IMG/VR virus record: IMGVR_UViG_3300028536_000014 | Location: 180,726-244,725 of that record | DNA length: 64,000 bases | Origin: a virus | Reading direction: 5' to 3' (one strand) | Shown: positions 33,918 through 41,758 of the stretch, piece by piece | How positions within the stretch are numbered: position 1 is the stretch's first letter | Layout of the letters: every line of letters starts with the position of its first letter | Made by a program: the position numbers and the translations under genes | The notes under the pieces: model-generated | Database searches by the model: none | What the model saw: the letters and a program-made list of their open reading frames with translations, nothing else | What the model was told of the DNA's origin: nothing

Positions 33918-35333
33918 TTAAAAACTCAAGCCTTCAAATATATTCTGCCCCTTCGAAGAAGTTTTACTATTTTGCCGTTGCATTACGACGAAAGTTCCAA
34001 TAGTGATCATCGCAGTTGCTAATGTAGGTATCCATTTGAATATCTCGGAACTGTCTTTACGAGCGACAGATCGTTCTTCATAATGGTCTTTCCTTTGATC
34101 TTTCAATCTGTCTAATCTGTCTTGTTCATGACGGCTTAATACCTTCATGACAAGTTCTTCTATCGTTGCTTCATGAGCTAATCGATCTCGTGCGTGTTCC
34201 AATGTAGTCTTCTCAACATTACGATCGTGTTGAAGTCGATCTAATGCTTCATCACGCTCAAGCTGTGTTTGTCTGATAGTTGCTTCCAGCTTTGTACGTT
34301 CTCGTTCAAGACGAGCTAATTCTAATTTGTGCGATTCGTTAACATGACCTTTTGTCTCAGCTTCTTCTTTGGTTGAATAAATACCCAAACTTTCTGAGTC
34401 TTTCAAAGGAGAATGACTCATGACAATTTGAAGATGATCAACATTAATATTATCGATTTTGGTATGATAAATACCTGGTTCTTTACCCGGATCTCGATGA
34501 ATCGGAATTTGTACCAGTTGTTTACCTAAACAGATATAACGAGATGAATAATGAGAATCATTATCTACAATTTCATAAAAAGCACCAGAAATTCGACGAT
34601 CTCCAATATGGTCTAATATCTCACCTTGTAAAACAGCATCTTGACTAGTCGGATGAGGTGTTCCGATATCAACTCCTTCTAATCGAAAGAGAAGATCAAG
34701 ATCTGAGACATAAATAGACGCATATTCGTTAAACGGTTTAATCGGTATGATTCGATCAATGATAATTTCGAGATACGCATTTTGATTTCTCAAATTACCA
34801 GCGCTATCTTCATTACTAATACGTCGAATGATTTGTTCTCGTTCATCATCACTTACTGATAAAAGTCTTTGATCAACTTGATAATTATACAGAACACTTC
34901 GTGCAATTTCAGCATTATGAAAGCGATGCAGTTTTCTGATAATCAAAAACTCTGCTTGATTATGAGCCCAGAATCTAGGTTTGGATAACGCAACAGTAAT
35001 GTTGTGTCGATCTGTTACTCGAATGAGTTTATTAGTACGATTGAAATACTGAATAATACATTCGTATGGTGCAACAAAACCAATATCAGGTATTGCAACT
35101 TCAGTCGGTTCAACATTGACTGCAAGGATTGTATTAAATCCTTGTTTTGGTGTTTTAGCTTCTGACAAAATATGTGGTCGTTCAGGAATTTTCGTTGTGA
35201 GGGTTGTTGATTTAAAACTACGACCGTTAGGACTTGTTGCATCGAAATGAATAAACGGTTCGTCTACACTAGTAATCTTCCTGCGTTTATCTCCGAAAGT
35301 CATCGGAGTTTCGTTATCAACAATAATTGCCAT
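33918..35333 (-). CDS. Coiled-coil membrane-anchored protein, 471 aa
   Basis: The start is set at 35333 (MAIIVDNETPM) with TTGGAG 8 nt upstream; an earlier Met at 35384 falls in the promoter motif. The N-terminal ~310 residues are beta-rich. A long highly charged coiled coil (about residues 330-425, LERERTKLEATIRQTQLERDE) follows, then one hydrophobic segment (about 437-456, WIPTLATAMITIGTFVVMQ) and a short tail. Possibly a membrane-tethered or virion protein. Function unknown. Confidence 0.6.
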   Translation of the reverse strand: MAIIVDNETPMTFGDKRRKITSVDEPFIHFDATSPNGRSFKSTTLTTKIPERPHILSEAKTPKQGFNTILAVNVEPTEVAIPDIGFVAPYECIIQYFNRTNKLIRVTDRHNITVALSKPRFWAHNQAEFLIIRKLHRFHNAEIARSVLYNYQVDQRLLSVSDDEREQIIRRISNEDSAGNLRNQNAYLEIIIDRIIPIKPFNEYASIYVSDLDLLFRLEGVDIGTPHPTSQDAVLQGEILDHIGDRRISGAFYEIVDNDSHYSSRYICLGKQLVQIPIHRDPGKEPGIYHTKIDNINVDHLQIVMSHSPLKDSESLGIYSTKEEAETKGHVNESHKLELARLERERTKLEATIRQTQLERDEALDRLQHDRNVEKTTLEHARDRLAHEATIEELVMKVLSRHEQDRLDRLKDQRKDHYEERSVARKDSSEIFKWIPTLATAMITIGTFVVMQRQNSKTSSKGQNIFEGLSF

Positions 35334-35362
35334 ATGTACTCCAATGATCAATGCACGGGTGA

Positions 35363-35382
35363 CAGTTAAAGTATATCTAGTC
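35363..35382 (-). promoter_or_regulatory. Leftward phage promoter motif
   Basis: Read on the - strand: GACTAGATATACTTTAACTG. A variant of the recurrent motif, about 30 nt upstream of the start at 35333 and just after the hairpin at 35400-35439. Confidence 0.6.
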
Positions 35383-35399
35383 AAAAAGAATTAGGAATT

Positions 35400-35439
35400 A
35401 TCATACCTCTAACACCTTTAGTGGTGTTAGAGGTATGAT
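35400..35439 (-). terminator. Hairpin terminator
   Basis: A stem of 16 or more bp (TCATACCTCTAACACC) with a 6-nt loop, right after the stop at 35446; it ends the long leftward run that begins near 39.9 kb. Confidence 0.85.
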
Positions 35440-35445
35440 GTTTAA

Positions 35446-35781
35446 TTAATGGATATAACTGACAAGATGACGAATGTGCTCTACATTCTCTTTGATTAAA
35501 TTAACAACCACTTGTTCATGACGGAATTTAATGTATTTACCGTGTGTTGATTTAACGATCACACCACCATCTTCTCTATAGAGTTTATAGATTGATGCTA
35601 AAGCTAGTACCAATTCTTCGTTGTCAACGTGTTTAGTGAGGTAATCTTTTAACGCTTCATCAAAATCACGTACCCCCGCTTTAATAACTTTTGGAACATC
35701 AAGACACGACCCAGGATGAATAACATACGTCTTAAGGGTCTTTGAGTCCATCCCTTTTCGTTCTTCTTTAATCCACTGCAT
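35446..35781 (-). CDS. Hypothetical protein, 111 aa
   Basis: A 111-residue protein with a second possible start ten codons in (MDSKTLKTYVIHPG); neither start has a strong ribosome site. Contains HPGSCLDVPKVIKAGVRDF and a helical C-terminus with several His residues. No known family. Last gene of the run with the P-loop ATPase and its membrane-protein neighbour. Confidence 0.55.
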   Translation of the reverse strand: MQWIKEERKGMDSKTLKTYVIHPGSCLDVPKVIKAGVRDFDEALKDYLTKHVDNEELVLALASIYKLYREDGGVIVKSTHGKYIKFRHEQVVVNLIKENVEHIRHLVSYIH

Positions 35782-35801
35782 TGTCAGTTACCGTAGCGTA
35801 G

Positions 35802-36152
35802 TTAAGTGATGAGGAAATTCATCGTGTTGTTAAGCGTCTTGAAATAATTGACCTGAATAAACACAAAGAGAACAAACATCACAAAAGGGATAAGATAATC
35901 AAACAACAAATAATGAAGATTGATATAATTAAATCCAATCAATGAGCTTGTTATTAACACACCTATTGTTGGTAAAATGTTGTCGCTAATTATAGTTTGA
36001 ATTGTAAAAAGATTATCCCATCTGTGTTTTAAAACAAGATGTTCTCGTTGACAAATAATTAACGCTTCATCTCTTAAACTCGTAATGAAAATAAAAACGA
36101 TCAAGACAAACAAGTTAATTGTTGTCAAAAACAGAATTAACCAAGAACTCAT
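35802..36152 (-). CDS. Multi-pass membrane protein, 116 aa
   Basis: Three hydrophobic segments: about residues 3-24 (SWLILFLTTINLFVLIVFIF), 60-76 and 82-103 (LLFDYLIPFVMFVLFVFIQV). Its ATG overlaps the stop of the P-loop ATPase gene by 4 nt, so the two are translationally coupled and probably work together. Holin-like, effector or membrane-sensor roles are all possible; unknown. Confidence 0.65.
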   Translation of the reverse strand: MSSWLILFLTTINLFVLIVFIFITSLRDEALIICQREHLVLKHRWDNLFTIQTIISDNILPTIGVLITSSLIGFNYINLHYLLFDYLIPFVMFVLFVFIQVNYFKTLNNTMNFLIT

Positions 36153-37141
36153 CTAACCGGTTCCCCATTTAAATCCTCAACTTTATAAACCTGACTCATC
36201 TCGATAGTTTTCATTTGTTCAGGTTTATTAACAAAATAATTCTTAAAACGGTCTAACACATCTTTACGTCGTGTTGTGATGAAAAGTTGAATACTACGAT
36301 TTTGAGCAATCGAATATATTTCCGAACTAAGCCACTTAAGTTCTTCTTCAGACAACCCCTTTTCAATATCATCAATTAAAAAGTAAGATTTATTCGTACT
36401 GTGAAGAAAAATGATAATACTTAATAATCTCATCATGGAATATGAACATCCATAAAGAGGAACGATACCTTGACGATCTTTTGTTTTAACCATTATCGTA
36501 TCGATACCAGCGTGTTTAAATAATCCAACAGATTCGATATTATCAAAGTCATTAACAAATGACTGAATACTGTTCCAAAACGATTTTCTAGATTGGAGAG
36601 ATTTATAACATTTTGATAATAACGAGATACTGGTAACACGATCAGGTCCAACGTAATGTCCCGGCCATCGATCTGTAACGTGTTTAAGACTTTGATAAAC
36701 ACGATCCACTTTTGGATAAGAAATGACTCGTGGAAGGATTTGTTTAGGATCAATAGAATCGAATACAAAAAGAAATGGACAATTACCAGAAGTACCAAGT
36801 TCTGCTGAGATCGCTGAACCATTATCTGTTTTCCATATCTCGAATAACCGATTTCTAGTATTGGTAAAGAATAATCTAATCTTAAAGCTTTCAAGATATT
36901 GTTGATGATTAAAGAAATTTAGGTGAACTAAATCATAAAGTGTCAAAGTCTTAGATTGTTCAAAATACATCTGTCTGATCATGGCATGGAATTCATAATC
37001 TGACGAATCTGTCAATGCAATTGCATCTAATAAACTGGTCTTACCAGTTCCAGAAGAACCATGAATTACATTCACAATTCCTGGTATAAAATCAAACTGT
37101 AGAATATTTCTAAAATTCTGAATCGAAATATCTTTAATCAT
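36149..37141 (-). CDS. OLD/RecF-type AAA P-loop ATPase
   Basis: A 330-residue ABC-type ATPase: the N-terminus MIKDISIQNFRNI is typical of RecF/OLD-type proteins; Walker A GSSGTGKTS at 28-36; the signature region is degenerate; Walker B SYFLIDDIEKGL near residue 260; then QLFITTRRKDVL as the switch strand. There is no coiled-coil arm and no TOPRIM nuclease domain. Coupled by 4-nt overlaps to an 86-residue gene upstream and a membrane protein downstream. Could serve DNA repair or a defence/exclusion function. Confidence 0.7.
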   Translation of the reverse strand: MIKDISIQNFRNILQFDFIPGIVNVIHGSSGTGKTSLLDAIALTDSSDYEFHAMIRQMYFEQSKTLTLYDLVHLNFFNHQQYLESFKIRLFFTNTRNRLFEIWKTDNGSAISAELGTSGNCPFLFVFDSIDPKQILPRVISYPKVDRVYQSLKHVTDRWPGHYVGPDRVTSISLLSKCYKSLQSRKSFWNSIQSFVNDFDNIESVGLFKHAGIDTIMVKTKDRQGIVPLYGCSYSMMRLLSIIIFLHSTNKSYFLIDDIEKGLSEEELKWLSSEIYSIAQNRSIQLFITTRRKDVLDRFKNYFVNKPEQMKTIEMSQVYKVEDLNGEPVR

Positions 37142-37398
37142 TTCGATTCAGATTTCTGTAAAAAGATATGTTCAACATCAGGAAACTCAGGGATCATATT
37201 CTCTCCATCTCGAAGTAAAAGTGCGCGTGCCTCACTATGATACCTTCTTTGGATGTCTTGATCTTCTACCCATTCAAACATATTAACTTTTCCATTCCGA
37301 ACATCTTTATTGAAGTTCTGTCTAGCGGCTCGACCAACCGCAGTGTTAAATGGAAGTTCAATCTTTTTTATACTCATGATACCAATGTCGTCACTCAT
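37138..37398 (-). CDS. Hypothetical protein, 86 aa
   Basis: Starts at ATG 37398 with AGGAAG upstream. Sequence MSDDIGIMSIKKIELPFNTA, then Arg/Asn-rich and acidic segments. No recognised motif. Its stop overlaps the start of the P-loop ATPase by 4 nt, so a shared function with the ATPase and the membrane protein is likely. Confidence 0.6.
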   Translation of the reverse strand: MSDDIGIMSIKKIELPFNTAVGRAARQNFNKDVRNGKVNMFEWVEDQDIQRRYHSEARALLLRDGENMIPEFPDVEHIFLQKSESK

Positions 37399-37468
37399 CA
37401 CGAGTTCTTCCTAAAAAATGAATAATGGATAAGGTTTCTACTTCACCTGATTCTATTTTTTATTTAAG

Positions 37469-38173
37469 TTATTGACAACTAACACTTTTATCAAAGCTGT
37501 AATAACTTTGAACCAGTTTTAAGATGGTTTCTGCTTTTCTTAAATCAAACCAATCATTATCGTTACGTAATGATGATTCCATATCAAGCCAAAATGGTTT
37601 ATCACCAGCTGCCACCTCCATCTTAGGAAGTAGTTCTATGAGATTATCTTGATTCAAACCTCCAGCATATCCACACCGTTCTTTCGATGTAATATAACCG
37701 AATGTATTTATAATCTCACCCCGACCATAAGAAGTGTCATATAACACTTCATGGAACTTATTACTGATTTTCTGATTAAGAACAGAATTCCAAGGATTTT
37801 CCTGAGTGATAATAGGTTTCTTAAAGATATCGAAGAAATGTAAAAGTCGATATAACTCAACTGGTTTCTTTTCGTTATGGATATTTAATTGAATACGAGG
37901 AGCGAGATAAGCAATGTTCAGTAACCGAGTATCTCGCATTAGAAGATCATGAACTGAACTTCCACAAAAATGAATTGAAAATGGAATGTTAAATCGGTTA
38001 CTAAACCGACACATCTCCAAAATGAATTCGTAATCAGGATAACGATTGCGACCTTCTGGATTATTAGTATGAAGAATACCAAATTCAGCAATAGGAAATC
38101 GCTTACTCAATGCCCAGATCTTTGAGAAATCAGTTTCTTTATCTACACCCGTTAGTGTAACATGTGTTAGCAT
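37469..38173 (-). CDS. TIM-barrel protein, TrpF-like
   Basis: A 234-residue protein. Seen: repeated strand/helix pattern; FSIHFCGSSVHDLL; GYAGGLNQDNLIELL, which resembles the GGLNPDNV phosphate-binding loop of phosphoribosylanthranilate isomerase; and FWLDMESSLR, like the LDxSSGxE strand. TrpF rearranges phosphoribosylanthranilate in Trp synthesis, but in a phage the substrate may be another phosphoribosyl compound. Its start overlaps the stop of DHFR, so it is coupled to nucleotide metabolism. Confidence 0.5.
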   Translation of the reverse strand: MLTHVTLTGVDKETDFSKIWALSKRFPIAEFGILHTNNPEGRNRYPDYEFILEMCRFSNRFNIPFSIHFCGSSVHDLLMRDTRLLNIAYLAPRIQLNIHNEKKPVELYRLLHFFDIFKKPIITQENPWNSVLNQKISNKFHEVLYDTSYGRGEIINTFGYITSKERCGYAGGLNQDNLIELLPKMEVAAGDKPFWLDMESSLRNDNDWFDLRKAETILKLVQSYYSFDKSVSCQ

Positions 38174-38703
38174 TAAAATTCTCCCTTTCTTATTCGTTCA
38201 TAAGTAATGAAACTATACGGATAAGCATGTTTCTCATCCACAACAAAATCACGCTTGTTAGTGATCTCCCAACCCACTTTCCAGTTATTGTGTAAGAAAT
38301 TTCTGAAATAACGATCGCCTTTAATATCAGCATGAACTAGTGTCAGTTCAACTTTATCAGCAAACATTAAAAATTGGCTATAAATTTGTGATCCACCAAT
38401 TACCATTAGTTCTTTATCTTTAGCTGCCTCTAATACGCTAATTAGATTAGTAAAAATAGTAACACCAGAAGCGGGTTCTTTCCAAGATCTGTTTCCACCT
38501 AGTGTCATTACCCAATTTTCACGATTTGGTAATGGTTTAAAATTATCAGGTAATGATTCCCAAGTTTTACGACCCATAACCACAGTTTTACCTACTGTGA
38601 GTTCTTTGAAATGTTTTAAGTCATTCGGAAGTTTCCACGGAATGGTATCATCTCTTCCTATAACACCATTCTGAGCTACTGCAACGATTAATGTTATACC
38701 CAT
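38173..38703 (-). CDS. folA: Dihydrofolate reductase
   Basis: A 176-residue DHFR: ITLIVAVAQNGVIGRDDTIPW at the N-terminus, LPNDLKHFKELT with the folate-binding acidic residue, KTVVMGRKTWESLP (NADPH site), and VIGGSQIYSQFL with the GG pair. It reduces dihydrofolate produced by thymidylate synthase (thyA at 48 kb) and so keeps phage dTMP synthesis running. Length is normal (about 160-175). Confidence 0.95.
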   Translation of the reverse strand: MGITLIVAVAQNGVIGRDDTIPWKLPNDLKHFKELTVGKTVVMGRKTWESLPDNFKPLPNRENWVMTLGGNRSWKEPASGVTIFTNLISVLEAAKDKELMVIGGSQIYSQFLMFADKVELTLVHADIKGDRYFRNFLHNNWKVGWEITNKRDFVVDEKHAYPYSFITYERIRKGEF

Positions 38704-38704
38704 A

Positions 38705-39295
38705 TTAGATATCCACGAAGTTAGGAGCAGTTACACTGATCACTGGTAGAATATGATTTCTCGGTGCACTAGGTTGATCTTCAGCAGATACTGCAAGCAT
38801 ATTCGGATATTCTCCCTGGAAGATGATGTTCGTTACACCTCGTTTAGCGTAATATTCGATAGTTGCTCTTTTATCATTATCACTCGTGATGAATCTTGTT
38901 AACACAAGACCTAATACAGCGTTTGTATCATCATCAGCATCACACCCTAATAGGTAATGAGTACTTAAACTAAAAACATTAAGATTTGCTAATCCTGTTC
39001 GAATGGTGGTAATCGTATCATCAGCATCCTTAATATCGAAGGTTGCTAACTCGATTGGTTGTCTTGGCTCAGATGCAATTTTTAATGTTTCTATTGCTTG
39101 TTGTATTTTAAAACGATCTGCACCTAAAGCGACCATCACAACTGCGTATTGATCCAAAATGTTTAAAAGTTGTTTTCTAACTACATTAAAACTTGGATTT
39201 GGATAATTACCTTTTACATGTCCGAAAGCATTCGTTATAGAAACAACACGTTGAAACGGTGTTGTTCGTGGATATGGAATTTCATCTAAAGACAT
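38705..39295 (-). CDS. Hypothetical protein, 196 aa
   Basis: The start is set at 39295 (MSLDEIPYPRTTPFQ), preceded by CAGGAG at ideal spacing, rather than the frame start at 39334. Alternating helical and beta segments (YAVVMVALGADRFKIQQAIETL; ITVIRTGLANLNV-type strands). No recognised motif. Located between DHFR and two small genes. Function unknown. Confidence 0.6.
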   Translation of the reverse strand: MSLDEIPYPRTTPFQRVVSITNAFGHVKGNYPNPSFNVVRKQLLNILDQYAVVMVALGADRFKIQQAIETLKIASEPRQPIELATFDIKDADDTITTIRTGLANLNVFSLSTHYLLGCDADDDTNAVLGLVLTRFITSDNDKRATIEYYAKRGVTNIIFQGEYPNMLAVSAEDQPSAPRNHILPVISVTAPNFVDI

Positions 39296-39296
39296 T

Positions 39297-39512
39297 TTAT
39301 TCTCCTGTGATACCAAGCTCTTCATTAATAGCATTATCCAGAGCTTCTATTACTCCTCGTTCTTTAGCACGTTGAATGACAATACTTGCTCGATTTGTTT
39401 CATTAAACAAACGATCAGAAATTCTATCAAGCATTAATTTTTTAGTAATGTTATTACGTTGACTCAATAACAGATTACAGAATTTTATTCCTACTTCTCT
39501 TGCATTAGCCAT
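39297..39512 (-). CDS. Small basic helical protein, 71 aa
   Basis: MANAREVGIKFCNLLLSQRN start, Arg/Lys-rich helix in the middle, acidic C-terminal end. No known domain. Ends one base before the start codon region of the 38705 gene, so tightly coupled. Confidence 0.6.
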   Translation of the reverse strand: MANAREVGIKFCNLLLSQRNNITKKLMLDRISDRLFNETNRASIVIQRAKERGVIEALDNAINEELGITGE

Positions 39513-39524
39513 AAGAATTCCTAG

Positions 39525-39863
39525 CTATTTGTTTGTTGTTTCTAATATTGATAAGAATATATCCAGTTTAGAAATAATCTCGTGTGGATAAATATCTAAA
39601 CATAACTGATTAGCTTCTTCATTTTGTATACCAAGCCAGTATGCAATCGCCTCAGGACCCATCAGCGTTTGTCTCTGTTGCACATTCACTAGTACAGCAC
39701 TACCAGTGATGCGGTGGGCTCTTCCACCATCTGCAGTAAACTCCTGAGATGTCGCAAGATATCTTACCAACGTCGTCCCACTACTCTGACTATCAAACAC
39801 TATCCCCAATCTCATTGCACGTTCTACAACTGTCATTAATTTTTTAATATTGCAAATATTCAA
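39525..39863 (-). CDS. Hypothetical protein, 112 aa
   Basis: Best start is TTG at 39863, with GAGGAG about 8 nt upstream; alternative starts are the frame's TTG at 39884 or the ATG at 39836 (MTVVERAMRLGIV). The sequence includes IVFDSQSSGTTLVRYLATS and GPEAIAYWLGIQNEEAN; no motif recognised. First gene of the leftward run that includes DHFR and the P-loop ATPase. Confidence 0.5.
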   Translation of the reverse strand: MNICNIKKLMTVVERAMRLGIVFDSQSSGTTLVRYLATSQEFTADGGRAHRITGSAVLVNVQQRQTLMGPEAIAYWLGIQNEEANQLCLDIYPHEIISKLDIFLSILETTNK

Positions 39864-39930
39864 TGTTAGACTCCTCAAAACCAATTGCCCTCACACTACC
39901 ATAGAAGATAGAAATAACATAATAAAAACA

Positions 39931-39959
39931 CATCATTACGGGATTATCCCGTAATGATG
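39931..39959 (-). terminator. Hairpin terminator
   Basis: A 13-bp stem (CATCATTACGGGA) with a 3-nt loop immediately after the stop at 39963; ends the unit that starts at the motif near 41.65 kb. Confidence 0.8.
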
Positions 39960-39962
39960 GTA

Positions 39963-40367
39963 TTATGATTGTTTAGTTTCAGGTTTTGGTTTAGTAGCTT
40001 GTCTAAAACGAATACGAGAAATTACACTCACTGTATTGATACGGTTGATTTCTGTATTAGCTGCTCTGATAACATCGATACCACGGCATCGACATAGGTT
40101 CAGGAACGCTACAATGACTTGTCCTGCTTCTTTATCAACTACTCCTCTCTCACGGTCATAAACATAGTTGATGACCTCTATAGCTTTCTCACGAGAGATT
40201 GTACCTGCTTGAACAAGTTCAGTTACTTCTTCAAAGAACCGAAGATCACGTATTTCCGGAGATTCTTGATGATTGATAATATCTTGATTAGGACCAAAAC
40301 ATAATCGTACCCATTTTTCTAACCGTTTAATAGGATCGTTAAAGACCCATAATAACCATTTAAGATT
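39963..40367 (-). CDS. MazG-like (DUF550-type) NTP pyrophosphohydrolase
   Basis: A 134-residue all-alpha protein; start at ATG 40367 with GAGAAG 5 nt upstream, overlapping the previous stop. Seen: RFFEEVTELVQAG (E-E-x-x-E type metal site), INYVYDRERG, then DKEAGQVIVAFLNLC and RGIDVIRAANTEINRI. This matches the phage MazG-like/DUF550 family (EE-VEL-QA...YVYGRxxGExxxEVGxxMVTLAALC). Such enzymes hydrolyse (d)NTPs to (d)NMP and PPi; some phage members clean up dATP/dGTP. The usual Asp of the second motif is Gln here. Confidence 0.7.
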   Translation of the reverse strand, partial: NLKWLLWVFNDPIKRLEKWVRLCFGPNQDIINHQESPEIRDLRFFEEVTELVQAGTISREKAIEVINYVYDRERGVVDKEAGQVIVAFLNLCRCRGIDVIRAANTEINRINTVSVISRIRFRQATKPKPETKQS

Positions 40368-40593
40368 CATTATTCTTCTCATGGTTTACACACTGGTGAG
40401 TACCACCCCAGCAAGAACCTGTTCCTACGTCACTAGAACCATCTGAGGGTTTTCCAACATACTTAGTCCGTAATAAAAGTCGATTAGGATCAATACCATT
40501 TTGACGTTCATAATCCGTTATCATCTCTTGACTTTTCAATATGGAATTAATTGATTCACGTGTAAGCGGTTTATCAATATTCACTTCGTTCAT
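40360..40593 (-). CDS. Small protein with paired Cys, 77 aa
   Basis: A 77-residue protein with a polar N-terminal helix and a C-terminal Gly/Ser/Cys/His-rich segment (GTGSCWGGTHQCVNHE), which could bind a metal. Overlaps the MazG-like start. No known family. Confidence 0.55.
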   Translation of the reverse strand: MNEVNIDKPLTRESINSILKSQEMITDYERQNGIDPNRLLLRTKYVGKPSDGSSDVGTGSCWGGTHQCVNHEKNNES

Positions 40594-40618
40594 GTTCGTT
40601 CTCAGTTAAAAATCAGCG

Positions 40619-41077
40619 TTACGCTGATTTTAATATCTTTTCAATCCATTCACTTATGTTAGGATAAGTGGGATAGATACCTATCAGACGTTTTAATTTA
40701 TCATTTTCTAAACTGTCTCCTGAATGTATCATGAAAGAACTACGATCAATGAATTCTTTTAATAGTCGTGATTGATCCGTTTTAATTTTTGTAAGTTGAT
40801 TGATAAACTCAACACTAGAAAAACCAACAGGTACATCACAACGATAAATAATGATTGCGTACGGTTTGATTTCACGAATAACGAATGTTCCGCAACGAGT
40901 ACCAATCAGTAGCAAACGAATATTAGAGTACTGACATCTTGTTGATAACATTTTACCAGGTTGCAGTTTATGTTGAGTGATCTTTATAAAAGAACCGTCA
41001 TCATCACGCCAGGTATGTTTAAACTTTATGGTGTCAGCTCTTTCATAGGCTAAATTAAACAACTGTTGACGATGCAT
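40619..41077 (-). CDS. Hypothetical protein, paralogue of the 8.4-kb gene
   Basis: The start is set at ATG 41077 (MHRQQLFNLAYERAD), with GGAG 9 nt upstream and no large overlap with the preceding gene. 152 residues. IRLLLIGTRCGTFVIRE and PNISEWIEKILKSA parallel KILLVGTPLGTVVVYER and KNIGDMINEVIEAA in the 154-residue protein at 8442-8906. No known domain. Confidence 0.65.
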   Translation of the reverse strand: MHRQQLFNLAYERADTIKFKHTWRDDDGSFIKITQHKLQPGKMLSTRCQYSNIRLLLIGTRCGTFVIREIKPYAIIIYRCDVPVGFSSVEFINQLTKIKTDQSRLLKEFIDRSSFMIHSGDSLENDKLKRLIGIYPTYPNISEWIEKILKSA

Positions 41078-41093
41078 GATATTTCTCCATTGA

Positions 41094-41384
41094 TTAAACC
41101 CATGTAAATTCGACACTGATTTCAACCGACTCATCGTTATTAACAACATCAAGTTTATCAGTACCAATAGGATAAAGATGACAAACCTGATTTCGTTTTT
41201 CATCTTGGAAATGTTCAAGAAAACTTTTCAATTCTTCTGGATCAGACGGAAGTTTATTATTGCAAATGTATTCGTCGTACATTTTACTGCAAATTTCACA
41301 GCGTGGTAATTGACTACGATCAGGCCTTTTTAATAGATGAACCCATGGTTCATATTTCTCTGTGAAAGATATTTCGTTCATCAT
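41094..41384 (-). CDS. Small Cys-containing protein, 96 aa
   Basis: ATG after TGGAGTTA. Contains LPRCEICSKMYDEYIC (C-x2-C plus a further Cys), compatible with a zinc site, and a hydrophilic C-terminal half. Second gene of its unit. Function unknown. Confidence 0.6.
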   Translation of the reverse strand: MMNEISFTEKYEPWVHLLKRPDRSQLPRCEICSKMYDEYICNNKLPSDPEELKSFLEHFQDEKRNQVCHLYPIGTDKLDVVNNDESVEISVEFTWV

Positions 41385-41418
41385 TAACTCCAGTTTTCAA
41401 ATAGAATTTGAAAACATC

Positions 41419-41625
41419 TTAAAAATTTATTGATACATCAGGTTGATCACAACTGTATTCAATACCGTTGGACTGACAAATCATGTTAGGTTGAATAGCA
41501 GCCAATAAACGAGTTTGTATTTCTTCCAATACCTTTGGATAGATTTTCTCAAACTCTTCGTTTGTCAGTTTCGTTTCAGTTTTAAAACGCATGTTGATTG
41601 ACATCGTAAGAAATTCATGAGACAT
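41419..41625 (-). CDS. Hypothetical protein, 68 aa
   Basis: Starts at ATG 41625 with GGAGG 7 nt upstream, directly behind the promoter-like motif. Beta-alpha type sequence: MRFKTETKLTNEEFEKIYPKVLEE in the middle, acidic C-terminus. No known family. Confidence 0.6.
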   Translation of the reverse strand: MSHEFLTMSINMRFKTETKLTNEEFEKIYPKVLEEIQTRLLAAIQPNMICQSNGIEYSCDQPDVSINF

Positions 41626-41645
41626 AATAACCTCCAGTTAGTTGA

Positions 41646-41668
41646 CATATAAAGTATATATCACTGAC
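41646..41668 (-). promoter_or_regulatory. Leftward phage promoter motif
   Basis: Read on the - strand: CAGTGATATATACTTTATATG. A variant of the recurrent motif, 20-40 nt upstream of the gene starting at 41625. Confidence 0.65.
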
Positions 41669-41692
41669 TTATTTAACATAATAGCATAAACA

Positions 41693-41728
41693 TATACCCC
41701 ACCGCCCTTAAGAGAGCGGTGGGGTATA
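41693..41728 (-). terminator. Hairpin terminator of the capsid gene
   Basis: A 13-bp GC-rich stem (TATACCCCACCGC) with a ~10-nt loop. It lies just downstream of the capsid stop at 41759 and upstream of the promoter motif of the next unit. Confidence 0.85.
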
Positions 41729-41758
41729 CTTATTGCTTCACCCTATACAACTAAGGTG

